From contig JBAQQX010000002.1 of assembly GCA_049295575.1 (NCBI GenBank), forward strand, positions 493,999 through 557,998: DNA of 64,000 nt, written 5' to 3'. The notes under the pieces were generated by a model. That model was not told the origin of the DNA. It saw only the letters and a program-made list of their open reading frames with translations, and made no database searches. The position numbers and the translations under genes were made by a program. The DNA is from UBA6022 sp049295575 (GTDB lineage: Bacteria > Patescibacteriota > Saccharimonadia > Saccharimonadales > Saccharimonadaceae). Each line of letters begins with the position of its first letter. Within the stretch, counting starts at the first letter, position 1. This document shows positions 8,538 to 16,149 of the stretch, piece after piece.

Positions 8538-8561
8538 AAAAAATCCGACCTGCCGGCCGGA
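8538..8561 (-). terminator. intrinsic terminator in the nusA leader (candidate attenuator)
   Basis: On the minus strand TCCGGCC-GGCA-GGTCGGA (7 bp, one G-U) followed directly by six T. It lies between the nusA promoter (8576-8605) and the nusA ribosome site, so nusA transcripts must read through it. It could also end transcripts from the upstream coiled-coil gene. Confidence 0.75.
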
Positions 8562-8575
8562 AATGTACTACACGT

Positions 8576-8605
8576 AGTATATCACCTATTTTGTTTTCTG
8601 CGCAA
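8576..8605 (-). promoter_or_regulatory. nusA promoter with overlapping dyad
   Basis: TTGCGC (8600-8605), 18 nt, TATACT (8576-8581) on the minus strand. A perfect dyad TACTAC-AC-GTAGTA (8566-8579) covers the -10 and start region and could be an operator. Confidence 0.55.
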
Positions 8606-8608
8606 GCG

Positions 8609-8953
8609 CTAATATAAATTCGTCATACCACCGATAGTGTCACTTCTTTCGCGTTCAAGTTCATTCATTTTCTGCTCATATTCGGCCTTGATTTGCTTTT
8701 CGCGAGCCTCGAGTTCCTTAATCTTCTCTCTTTGCTCGTGAACAAGCCGCTCGGCAGCAATAGCGCCACTTTCGAAATTTATCATCTCCTCGGTAAGCTG
8801 ACGAATTCGATCCTGTTCGCGCTCCGTGCCTTTAATGTCACCATGCCTGGCATACTCATCTGCGTTGATTGTCGCTTTCTGAATCTCACGCTCCGTCGCC
8901 TGCATGTTTGCGCGCAGTTTCATTGCTTGCTTCTGAGAATCTTTTAAGCTCAT
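8609..8953 (-). CDS. small coiled-coil protein, function unknown
   Basis: The product is a 114-residue, highly charged, Ala/Glu/Lys/Gln-rich protein that should form one long alpha-helical coiled coil over nearly its whole length. It has no membrane segment and no cysteine. Two ATG codons lie in tandem; the second (8953) has the better 8-nt spacing from AGGAGG at 8962-8967, the first (8956) only 5 nt. It ends just before the nusA -35 box. I do not recognise a family; it could be a structural or scaffold protein. Confidence 0.7.
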   Translation of the reverse strand: MSLKDSQKQAMKLRANMQATEREIQKATINADEYARHGDIKGTEREQDRIRQLTEEMINFESGAIAAERLVHEQREKIKELEAREKQIKAEYEQKMNELERERSDTIGGMTNLY

Positions 8954-9002
8954 CATTCAGTCCTCCTGTATGCATCTATTTTACACCCATCCGCTACAAG
9001 TG

Positions 9003-9704
9003 TCACGACGGGAGGCGCTGACCCGGACATGACTCAAGAATCGTCATGATGCTTGAATGCTCCGCACTCGTAACCCATAATTGATACTTTTGCTTGACGG
9101 CAACCTGACGGGCCACGTACTGACAGCGAAATGCTTTATTTGGAGGTAGCCATGTTGCTGCATCGCTATCGGACTTTTGCTGATTAGCTAACCCGTCAAC
9201 CGCGAGTAATTCCAGGGGATCGTTCGCAAATTCTATCCTTTTTTCTTTCGATAATTGCTGGGCACCTGTTTGCCAGGCATTACTGAGCGCAACAACATGG
9301 TCAATCTGCACATCGTCACTCGTCGTATTCCCTCGCTGGAACTGAATAATACGCCCAGTGTACGGATCCTGCAGTAAGCCGCTCAGAACCTTACATTGAT
9401 CATCAACAGCCGTATCCTCTAAATCTCGTCGAAGAATACTATTGCGCGTATCGCATCCATTATCGGTTAACCAGCCGTCGCCAAATTGCGTGCGACTATA
9501 GCCTGTTTTTGCAGCACGGCCTTTTATCTCAAGCGTCTTCAATGCATCAATCGCCGCTCCACTTACTACCGACTCAGTCCTGGGTGGCTCCACCTGCTGC
9601 TGGTATGGCTTTATATCTGGCGACCGCACTACTACAAGTGCAGCTCCGGCAATAAGCAGTAGCAGGAAAAAAGTTCGTCTCCATCGATGCGATATACGTC
9701 CCAT
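9003..9704 (-). CDS. exported HNH endonuclease family protein (DUF1524/GmrSD-C-like)
   Basis: This 233-residue protein has an N-terminal hydrophobic segment (about 10-27) after basic residues, giving export or membrane anchoring. The rest matches secreted HNH nucleases with a DUF1524-like core: GDGWLTDNGCDTRNSILRRDL, then IDHVVALSNAW with the DH of the HNH motif, then NDPLELLAV and NQQKSDSDAATWLPPN. Such proteins are thought to cut extracellular DNA, a plausible source of nucleotides for a CPR cell that cannot make them. It has an extended -10 (TGC-TATAAT) 7 nt before the ATG and is divergent from pepN. Activity on DNA is inferred. Confidence 0.85.
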   Translation of the reverse strand: MGRISHRWRRTFFLLLLIAGAALVVVRSPDIKPYQQQVEPPRTESVVSGAAIDALKTLEIKGRAAKTGYSRTQFGDGWLTDNGCDTRNSILRRDLEDTAVDDQCKVLSGLLQDPYTGRIIQFQRGNTTSDDVQIDHVVALSNAWQTGAQQLSKEKRIEFANDPLELLAVDGLANQQKSDSDAATWLPPNKAFRCQYVARQVAVKQKYQLWVTSAEHSSIMTILESCPGQRLPS

Positions 9705-9711
9705 GGAGCTT

Positions 9712-9720
9712 ATTATAGCA
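9712..9720 (-). promoter_or_regulatory. extended -10 of the HNH nuclease gene, leaderless
   Basis: TGC-TATAAT on the minus strand ends 7 nt before the ATG at 9704. Confidence 0.7.
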
Positions 9721-9761
9721 ATACTCCTTATGCCTTAACTACGACGAGGAGGAGAGAACTT

Positions 9762-9770
9762 TGCTACAAT
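9762..9770 (+). promoter_or_regulatory. extended -10 of pepN, leaderless
   Basis: TGC-TACAAT ends 6 nt before the ATG at 9777. It is divergent from the nuclease promoter; the two -10 boxes lie about 50 nt apart. Confidence 0.65.
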
Positions 9771-9776
9771 AGGTCT

Positions 9777-12302
9777 ATGCATACTGTCTCTCAACTCATT
9801 GATCAATTTGTCCCTGAACACTACGACCTCTCCCTCACCCTTGAGCGTGAAGCACGCTATTTCGAAGGAGTAGTGACCGTTCACGGAGTATCCCGGCCTG
9901 GGGCAGAACATATCGTTCTGCACAGCAAGGATCTTGCCATCGAGTCAGTAACACTTGATGGAAAAAACGCTGATTTCGCAAGCTCTGACAATGACGAGCT
10001 ATTCATTACTCACCCAGATATCAATGAGGGAAAGCATATTATTACTATCGGCTTTAGCGGCCGGATTACCGATGCCATGCACGGCCTATACCCGTGCTAC
10101 TACGAACATGAAGGTATAAAAAAAGAACTTCTCGCTACTCAATTTGAATCACACCACGCACGCGAAGTTTTTCCATGCATCGACGAACCCGCGGCGAAGG
10201 CTACGTTTGACGTCACTTTGACAACCGAGAAAGATGTTACTATTCTCGGTAACATGCCCGTTACGTCCCAGACGGCCGACGACGATCGCCTTATTACAAG
10301 CTTTGATCGTACTCCACGCATGAGCACATATCTACTTGCGTGGACAACCGGGGAGTTGCATCGTAAAACAGCCACGACAAAAGGTGGCGTTGAGGTCAAT
10401 ATCTGGGCAACGCCCGCTCAACCAACCGAAAGTCTCGACTTTGCACTTGATATTGCGACGCGCACTATCGACTTCTTTGATGAATACTTCGGTATTGCCT
10501 ACCCGTTACCTAAAAGTGACCACGTCGCGCTTCCCGATTTCTCATCTGGCGCCATGGAAAATTGGGGCTTAATTACCTACCGTGAAATTGCACTTCTTGC
10601 CGATCCTGCTACAACCAGCATCGCTAGCAAGCACTACATCGCTACGGTTATCGCACATGAGCTGTCACATCAATGGTTCGGTAACCTTGTTACTATGCAG
10701 TGGTGGAATAATCTCTGGCTCAACGAAAGTTTTGCCACTCTCATGGAGTATATCGCCATCGACGCGCTTCATCCTGAATGGAACGTATGGCTTGATTTTG
10801 CCACTATGGAAAGTATTGCCGCGCTACGCCGCGATAGCATCGATGGTGTCCAGGCGGTTCAGGTTGACGTAAACCACCCTGACGAGATCAGCACCTTATT
10901 TGATGGTGCAATCGTCTACGCAAAGGGAGCTCGCCTACTTAGAATGCTCCAGCAATACATTGGCCATGAGGCCTTTCAGGCTGGTCTAAAAACTTACTTC
11001 AAGTCACATGCCTATAGTAATACTGTTGGCGACGATCTCTGGAGTGCACTTGGCGAGGCCAGCGGCAAGGACATAACAACATTTATGAACACATGGATTT
11101 CACAATCAGGCTATCCAGTCCTGAGCGTCTCTAAGCAGGGTGAACAAATTACCTTATCTCAGCAACAATTCTTTACCGGCCCACATCAACCATCCGATAA
11201 ACTATGGCCAATTCCGCTCGAGTCGCCGTGTTCGGAAATGCCAGAGCTACTCTCTACAAAGACCGAAGCAGTAACACGTCATCACGAAACACCACTTCGT
11301 TTCAATGCCGGCGATACAGCCCATTTCATCACTCACTACAGCGACGAGCTACTTGCCCAGCTCATCAATGAAGTTCGAGAAGGAAAGCTCTCTCCACTAG
11401 ATCGCCTCCAGCTTCTTCATGAGCAAACCCTCCTTGCCCGTGGCGGCGTCATAAGCAGTGCGACTCTTCTGCCGCTCCTGGATGCATACAAGGATGAACA
11501 AACCGAAGCCGTATGGGACATTATCAGTATCGCGATTAGCGAACTAAAGAAGTTTGTCGAGACAGACGAGGTAGCCGAGAAGCAGTTACGTACATTTGCT
11601 GCCGACCTTGCACGAAAAGAATATGCCCGGCTCGGCTGGGCACCTCAGCCAGGCGAAGCCGAGCAAGACACTAAGCTTCGAGCAAATATTATCGGTCTAA
11701 TGATCTACGGCGAAGATGCCGATGCAATTGCAACCGCACTCGATACATACGCTCGCACCCCCCTTAGCGAGCTTGATCCTGAATTGCGAGGCCTGATAAT
11801 TAGCGCAGCAGTTCGTCACAGTAAAGACACGACGATTATAGACACACTACTTGATCAGTACCGCGCTAGCTCGTCTGCTGAGCTCCAGCAAGATATTGCA
11901 TGCGGCGTAACGTCAACTAAGGATACTGACGCCATTAAGCAGCTCCTTTCAACGCTCACAGACAATTCAACGATACGCTCACAGGATACTGGACGCTGGT
12001 TTGTATGGCTACTTCGCAACCGCGATGGACGATCGCTTACATGGCAATGGCTACGGGATAATTGGACATGGATTGAACAGACGTTTGCCGGAGATAAGAG
12101 CTACGATGACTATCCTCGCTACAGTGCTGGCGTACTTAGTACCAAAGCCCAGCTAGAAGAATACCGTGCCTTCTTCACTCCTCTTAGTACCGTTCCGGCG
12201 CTTACGCGTGTAATCGCTATTGGCATTGTTGAAATCGAAGGACGCGTTAACCTAATCGAACGAGACAGTCAGGCTGTTCGTGACGCGCTTGCAAGACTCT
12301 AA
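9777..12302 (+). CDS. pepN: M1 family zinc aminopeptidase
   Basis: This is an 841-residue gluzincin aminopeptidase that removes N-terminal residues from peptides in the cytoplasm. The substrate-anchoring GAMEN motif (258-262) and the zinc site HELSH (294-298) with the third ligand Glu317 are intact. An N-terminal beta-saddle domain precedes them and an ERAP1-type helical C-terminal domain follows (about 510-841). The ATG at 9777 is chosen because a -10 box lies 6 nt upstream and the protein starts where the family does; a longer reading would overlap the divergent promoter. For a cell importing peptides this is a likely source of amino acids. The gene symbol is by family only. Confidence 0.93.
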   Translation: MHTVSQLIDQFVPEHYDLSLTLEREARYFEGVVTVHGVSRPGAEHIVLHSKDLAIESVTLDGKNADFASSDNDELFITHPDINEGKHIITIGFSGRITDAMHGLYPCYYEHEGIKKELLATQFESHHAREVFPCIDEPAAKATFDVTLTTEKDVTILGNMPVTSQTADDDRLITSFDRTPRMSTYLLAWTTGELHRKTATTKGGVEVNIWATPAQPTESLDFALDIATRTIDFFDEYFGIAYPLPKSDHVALPDFSSGAMENWGLITYREIALLADPATTSIASKHYIATVIAHELSHQWFGNLVTMQWWNNLWLNESFATLMEYIAIDALHPEWNVWLDFATMESIAALRRDSIDGVQAVQVDVNHPDEISTLFDGAIVYAKGARLLRMLQQYIGHEAFQAGLKTYFKSHAYSNTVGDDLWSALGEASGKDITTFMNTWISQSGYPVLSVSKQGEQITLSQQQFFTGPHQPSDKLWPIPLESPCSEMPELLSTKTEAVTRHHETPLRFNAGDTAHFITHYSDELLAQLINEVREGKLSPLDRLQLLHEQTLLARGGVISSATLLPLLDAYKDEQTEAVWDIISIAISELKKFVETDEVAEKQLRTFAADLARKEYARLGWAPQPGEAEQDTKLRANIIGLMIYGEDADAIATALDTYARTPLSELDPELRGLIISAAVRHSKDTTIIDTLLDQYRASSSAELQQDIACGVTSTKDTDAIKQLLSTLTDNSTIRSQDTGRWFVWLLRNRDGRSLTWQWLRDNWTWIEQTFAGDKSYDDYPRYSAGVLSTKAQLEEYRAFFTPLSTVPALTRVIAIGIVEIEGRVNLIERDSQAVRDALARL

Positions 12303-12323
12303 GACTCGGCTGGAATATTAGGT

Positions 12324-12890
12324 CTAGAGCTTATATTTTACTAGCGGAGCGAAACTTAAGCGGTGCAGTGGCGTGACGCCTAGTGTGTCAATCGCACTTC
12401 TATGCATCGCCGTACCGTAACCCGAGTGTGCGGCGAACTGGTAGCCTGGATATATCTCATCCTGGCTACTCATATAATTGTCCCTGGCTACTTTTGCAAT
12501 AATCGAGGCGGCTGATACGCTTGGCACCAATAAGTCTGCCTTCTTTAGTGTTGTCACATAGCTACCTTTGCTTGTATTACTCAGAAAGTTGATTGTGCCA
12601 TCGATGACGATCTCATGGTACGGTACGGATACTTGCTCAACCGCCCGCCTTGTCGCAAGCCTCAACGCTTCAGATAATCCTATTTGATCAATCTCAGTAG
12701 CACTTACCCAGCCAAGCCCAAGTCCTGCAGCCTCGCGACGAATAACTATATCAAGTTCTTCACGCCTCTTCTTCGAAAGCTTCTTGCTATCAGTTAAGCC
12801 CTCAATAGGAGTATCTCCAAGTACAACAGCGCCAACCACCAAAGGACCAGCCCATGGCCCACGGCCAACTTCATCAATTCCAAGTATCAT
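12324..12890 (-). CDS. rnhB: ribonuclease HII
   Basis: RNase HII cuts the RNA strand of RNA-DNA hybrids and single ribonucleotides in DNA. The 188-residue protein starts with the signature ILGIDEVGRGPWAGPLVVGAVVL, holding the catalytic Asp-Glu pair, and further acidic residues occur in the VIDG and KADLLVPSVSAASIIAKVARD segments. Length is normal. An extended -10 (TGT-TACAAT, 12897-12905) ends 6 nt before the ATG, with no ribosome site. It is convergent with pepN, 21 nt apart. Confidence 0.95.
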   Translation of the reverse strand: MILGIDEVGRGPWAGPLVVGAVVLGDTPIEGLTDSKKLSKKRREELDIVIRREAAGLGLGWVSATEIDQIGLSEALRLATRRAVEQVSVPYHEIVIDGTINFLSNTSKGSYVTTLKKADLLVPSVSAASIIAKVARDNYMSSQDEIYPGYQFAAHSGYGTAMHRSAIDTLGVTPLHRLSFAPLVKYKL

Positions 12891-12896
12891 AGTTCT

Positions 12897-12905
12897 ATTG
12901 TAACA
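12897..12905 (-). promoter_or_regulatory. extended -10 of rnhB, leaderless
   Basis: TGT-TACAAT on the minus strand ends 6 nt before the ATG at 12890, directly after the rplS terminator. Confidence 0.65.
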
Positions 12906-12910
12906 ATAAA

Positions 12911-12936
12911 AAACACCCGATTCTCATCGGGTGTTT
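12911..12936 (-). terminator. rplS intrinsic terminator
   Basis: AAACACCCGA / TCGGGTGTTT hairpin; on the minus strand it continues into a T-rich run. It insulates rplS from rnhB. Confidence 0.85.
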
Positions 12937-12953
12937 AATAATATCGAGTGATA

Positions 12954-13385
12954 TTATTTTGCTTCAGCTGTCTCTTCGGCTTTTGGAGCCTCAGCAACAG
13001 GAGCTTCCGCGACAGTATTTACACCTTCACGGTCAAAGTTCTTAGCAACAAGACGAGCGCTCTTACCGCTGCGATTGCGTAGGAATGAAAGGTAGTTACG
13101 GCGAACTTTCGCACGACGAGTAATTTCTACCTTTTCAACAAGTGGGCTGTGAAGAAGGAAGCTCTTCTCAACACCAACACCGCTAGCAATCTTACGAACC
13201 GTAATACGTGAAGTATGTGACTTCTTGTTGTCAGTACGGATAACAACGCCTTCAAAAATCTGAATACGCTCTTTGTTACCTTCTTTAATTTTTTGGTGAA
13301 CACGAACAGTGTCGCCACTGCGTGCATCAACAACACCAGCTTTTTTCTGGGCTTCGTTGACTTGCTTAATTAGTTCAAAACTCAT
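12954..13385 (-). CDS. rplS: 50S ribosomal protein L19
   Basis: This is a 143-residue L19, which sits at the 30S-50S interface. The core (about 1-115) has the family pattern SGDTVRVHQKIKEGNKERIQIFEGVVI and RRAKVRRNYLSFLR. A low-complexity Ala/Glu/Pro/Lys tail of about 25 residues (VAEAPVAEAPKAEETAEAK) is added at the C-terminus. The ATG has only a weak purine-rich site. A TGC-TATAGT box about 50 nt upstream is a likely promoter. It is not next to trmD or rimM as in many bacteria. Confidence 0.96.
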   Translation of the reverse strand: MSFELIKQVNEAQKKAGVVDARSGDTVRVHQKIKEGNKERIQIFEGVVIRTDNKKSHTSRITVRKIASGVGVEKSFLLHSPLVEKVEITRRAKVRRNYLSFLRNRSGKSARLVAKNFDREGVNTVAEAPVAEAPKAEETAEAK

Positions 13386-13467
13386 TGTTGTCTCGCTTTA
13401 CTCGTTTATAAATACAATCAATTACACACTATAGCATAGTTCTGTGTGTTTTTAAAGGTCTTTGATA

Positions 13468-15090
13468 CTAAATTACCCTGTTAATCTCATCAAGGGTCGT
13501 TTCGCCACGCAGCGCAGCAAGTACACCTGCCTCAATTAACGTCACCATGCCATCTTGGCGTGCCTGACGTTCGATAATCTCAGTATGTACATCTTGAACA
13601 TCACCACGGAGGAATTTCTGGATATTCTCTCCGACAACCATCTGCTCCATAATAACCACTCGTCCTTTATAGCCAAACGGTGCATCGTCGCTAGGTTTTG
13701 GCCGCCACAGCTTGAATGTATCAAGATTTGGCCGTTCAATATGATCAGGTAGGTCCTTGAGACACTCACGCACCCACTGGCGCGTCGCCTCGTCGGGTTC
13801 ATACTCTTCCTTCGTTGCGTCATGAAGACGGCGTACAAGACGCTGTGCTATGACAAGTCGGATTGCCGAACTGAAGATTGGATTAACACCAATCAAATCA
13901 ATCATACGACTAAACGCAGCGCTTGTTGAATTAGCATGAAAAGTCGAAAGTACAAGATGGCCAGTAATGGATGCCTGGATAGCTGTTTTTGCTGTATCGG
14001 TATCGCGAATTTCACCTACCATCACGACGTCAGGATCAAGACGAAGGACCGCACGAAGCCCATCCGCAAAGCTTGAACCGCCCGTGGTATCGATCGGGAT
14101 CTGCGTTATGCCATCAATGCCATATTCAACCGGATCCTCGAGGGTGATAATTTTTCGATCAGTAGTATTCAGCGCATTGATCATACTATAGAGTGTTGTT
14201 GACTTACCGCTTCCCGTTGGACCAACCATCAATACCATGCCGCGAGGATGGCCAATGATTTCATCAATCTCATGACGCTCGGTGACACCGATACCCAGTA
14301 AGTCGAGCTGCAGGAGACTTTCATCAAAGTTAAATAGACGCATAACAGCATCCTGCCCGAACATCGTCGGCACCGTCTCGATACGCAAATTGAGGATATG
14401 CGTTGCGCCATCACGAGTGATTTCCTGCTGCATATGTCCAGACTGAGGCTCATTTGCAGCCGAGCTTAAATTAGCACGTGAAGCAAGTGCCCCCATGATG
14501 ACACGGTAACGGTCACGGTCAAGATCCGCAACTGCGTGCAAAGCACCGTCAATACGCATGCGTATGCGAATATGCGTGCGCTGATTTTCAATATGAATAT
14601 CACTTGCGTTTAAGCGGTCGGCTTGATCAATAAGATACTCGAACACCCTGTCACTGCCAACCGAATTCAGCGTCTTACTGACCTGAGTAATTGTTTCGCT
14701 GTCGCCCTCTTTTGCAATCTGGATATCATCGTAAATCACCTCTTTAGGTGGATCAAAACGATTCATAAATGCCCTGAAGGCGCTCTGGCTAATTAATAGA
14801 AACTGAATGTTCCTACCTGTGTCGTGATACTGCCGTTCAGTCTGATGAATAAGGGACTGCGGAGTCTGACTGGTGACACCAAAGCGAAACGGCTCGGATT
14901 CACTACCAGCAACAAGAGGCACTAGGCGCCCTTTGTACATGTCTTGTATATCTAACACGCCGTGGGCAAGTGGCAATGTCGATTCAAGCTCGCGCGTATC
15001 TAGATACTGCAAGCCGAGAATCGCCGCTCGCTCTTGGGTAGCCTTCTCGTCTTGATCACGACGGCGTTGCTGAATTTTATCTTCGTCCAT
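13468..15090 (-). CDS. GspE/PilB-type secretion or type IV pilus ATPase
   Basis: This 540-residue ATPase would drive assembly of a type IV pilus or related secretion system at the inner membrane face. It has an N-terminal GspE-N-like region (1-120) and an ATPase core with Walker A GPTGSGKST, the Asp box (TLEDPVEYGIDGITQ), Walker B (LRLDPDVVMVGEIRD) and the His box. The four-cysteine zinc motif usual near the C-terminus of PilB is absent: the place reads RLHDATKEEYEP. No other pilus gene is adjacent, so the rest is encoded elsewhere. TGC-TATAGT ends 8 nt before the ATG (leaderless), divergent from the methylase gene. Confidence 0.88.
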   Translation of the reverse strand: MDEDKIQQRRRDQDEKATQERAAILGLQYLDTRELESTLPLAHGVLDIQDMYKGRLVPLVAGSESEPFRFGVTSQTPQSLIHQTERQYHDTGRNIQFLLISQSAFRAFMNRFDPPKEVIYDDIQIAKEGDSETITQVSKTLNSVGSDRVFEYLIDQADRLNASDIHIENQRTHIRIRMRIDGALHAVADLDRDRYRVIMGALASRANLSSAANEPQSGHMQQEITRDGATHILNLRIETVPTMFGQDAVMRLFNFDESLLQLDLLGIGVTERHEIDEIIGHPRGMVLMVGPTGSGKSTTLYSMINALNTTDRKIITLEDPVEYGIDGITQIPIDTTGGSSFADGLRAVLRLDPDVVMVGEIRDTDTAKTAIQASITGHLVLSTFHANSTSAAFSRMIDLIGVNPIFSSAIRLVIAQRLVRRLHDATKEEYEPDEATRQWVRECLKDLPDHIERPNLDTFKLWRPKPSDDAPFGYKGRVVIMEQMVVGENIQKFLRGDVQDVHTEIIERQARQDGMVTLIEAGVLAALRGETTLDEINRVI

Positions 15091-15098
15091 TACCTATG

Positions 15099-15107
15099 AC
15101 TATAGCA
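15099..15107 (-). promoter_or_regulatory. extended -10 of the PilB-like gene, leaderless
   Basis: TGC-TATAGT on the minus strand ends 8 nt before the ATG at 15090. Confidence 0.65.
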
Positions 15108-15128
15108 AAAAGCTTATGTATTTTATAG

Positions 15129-15137
15129 TGGTACAAT
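15129..15137 (+). promoter_or_regulatory. extended -10 of the SpoU methylase gene, leaderless
   Basis: TGG-TACAAT (hexamer 15132-15137) ends 8 nt before the ATG at 15146. The two divergent leaderless promoters fit in a 55-nt gap. Confidence 0.65.
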
Positions 15138-15145
15138 TGAATGTA

Positions 15146-15634
15146 ATGCCCGAACTTATCGTTATCGCCCACAATATTCGCTCCACTCATAACGTCGGAG
15201 CGATTTTTCGCACCAGCGAAGGATTCGGAGTAACGAAGATTATCCTAAGTGGCTACTCACCCTATCCAACGCTCGATCATGATAGCAGGCTCCCTCATAT
15301 TTCTCGAAAGCTTACGGACCAAATCCACAAAACAGCCCTTGGCGCCGAAGTGATCGTGCCATTTGAATACCAGGAATCTCCCGATATCGCTTCTCTTAGG
15401 GGCGCTGGCTATCGAATCGTGGGACTTGAACAAGATACTCGGTCAGTTATGCTCCAAGACTATAAGAGACCCGACAAGGTTGCGTTACTCCTCGGTGAAG
15501 AAGTTGAGGGCATTACAGCCGACATGCGCGAGCTCTGCGACGACCTGATTGAAATTCCGATGGTTGGCAAGAAAGAATCGTTTAACGTCAGCGTTGCAGC
15601 CGGCATTGCTCTTTACGCGCTCGCCGTTAATTAG
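15146..15634 (+). CDS. SpoU/TrmH-family RNA 2'-O-methyltransferase
   Basis: This 162-residue SPOUT enzyme carries only the catalytic knot domain and methylates a ribose 2'-OH in tRNA or rRNA with S-adenosylmethionine. Motif 1 (NIRSTHNVGAIFRTSE), motif 2 (LLLGEEVEGI) and motif 3 (IPMVGKKESFNVSVAAGIALY) are all present. There is no N-terminal substrate-binding domain, as in TrmL-type enzymes, so the target position cannot be named. The ATG at 15146 follows a -10 box by 8 nt, which decides the start against an in-frame ATG at 15116. Confidence 0.92.
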   Translation: MPELIVIAHNIRSTHNVGAIFRTSEGFGVTKIILSGYSPYPTLDHDSRLPHISRKLTDQIHKTALGAEVIVPFEYQESPDIASLRGAGYRIVGLEQDTRSVMLQDYKRPDKVALLLGEEVEGITADMRELCDDLIEIPMVGKKESFNVSVAAGIALYALAVN

Positions 15635-15703
15635 TTTTCGCTCTTTTGAGCTCGTCAGCATAGATACGCATCTACGGAACTAATTGAGAGGATAGAGGCT
15701 CGT

Positions 15704-15731
15704 GCTACCGGCGAGAAAATGCGCCGGTAGC
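15704..15731. other. 10-bp perfect hairpin between convergent genes
   Basis: GCTACCGGCG / CGCCGGTAGC with an 8-nt loop, just downstream of the minus-strand gene at 15740. No T-tract follows on either strand, so it may be a weak or factor-dependent terminator or a 3'-end stabiliser. Confidence 0.5.
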
Positions 15732-15739
15732 CGCGAAGC

Positions 15740-16081
15740 CTAGTGAACGAGGATACCAGTGACTCTGTTAGTCACCATGATATCCGGAACATCCCAAGGG
15801 CTTCCGAGTACAATCTTGTACTCGTGCTCGTCGTATAGTTCGAAGGTCGTGGACTCATCGAGCACCCGACTGAACATGGGATTAACAAAGAACAAGAAGC
15901 CGTAATTCGTGACCTCGTAGACCGACCAGGACGCAGTGAGAATACTCACCTTCGTTCCTGTTGGCACATCTCTGAGGTTAACCTCCATGAGATTGGAGCT
16001 GTCAAACTCCTCGAATAATGCGCGCATTTCGGGCGTAAGCACAAAATGCGGGCTCGTGTTCATACCTTTTCCGTCCAACAT
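15740..16081 (-). CDS. hypothetical protein with canonical promoter
   Basis: This 113-residue soluble protein is not recognised. It has a mixed, beta-rich look, with aromatic residues and no membrane helix. Two in-frame ATG codons occur; the second (16081) has proper 6-nt spacing from GAGAGGA, while the first (16087) abuts it. It has a textbook promoter (TTGACA, 17 nt, TATTTT) and a leader of about 30 nt, unlike most neighbours. Codon choice (many CTG, GAC, GTG codons) looks slightly different from adjacent genes, which could mean a more recent arrival. Confidence 0.65.
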   Translation of the reverse strand: MLDGKGMNTSPHFVLTPEMRALFEEFDSSNLMEVNLRDVPTGTKVSILTASWSVYEVTNYGFLFFVNPMFSRVLDESTTFELYDEHEYKIVLGSPWDVPDIMVTNRVTGILVH

Positions 16082-16117
16082 CAGCATTCCTCTCGTTTGT
16101 GTACTGATGACGTACTT

Positions 16118-16146
16118 AAAATAACACTTTTATCTGTTTTTGTCAA
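16118..16146 (-). promoter_or_regulatory. canonical promoter of the 15740 gene
   Basis: TTGACA (16141-16146), 17 nt, TATTTT (16118-16123) on the minus strand. Confidence 0.75.
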
Positions 16147-16149
16147 TGC

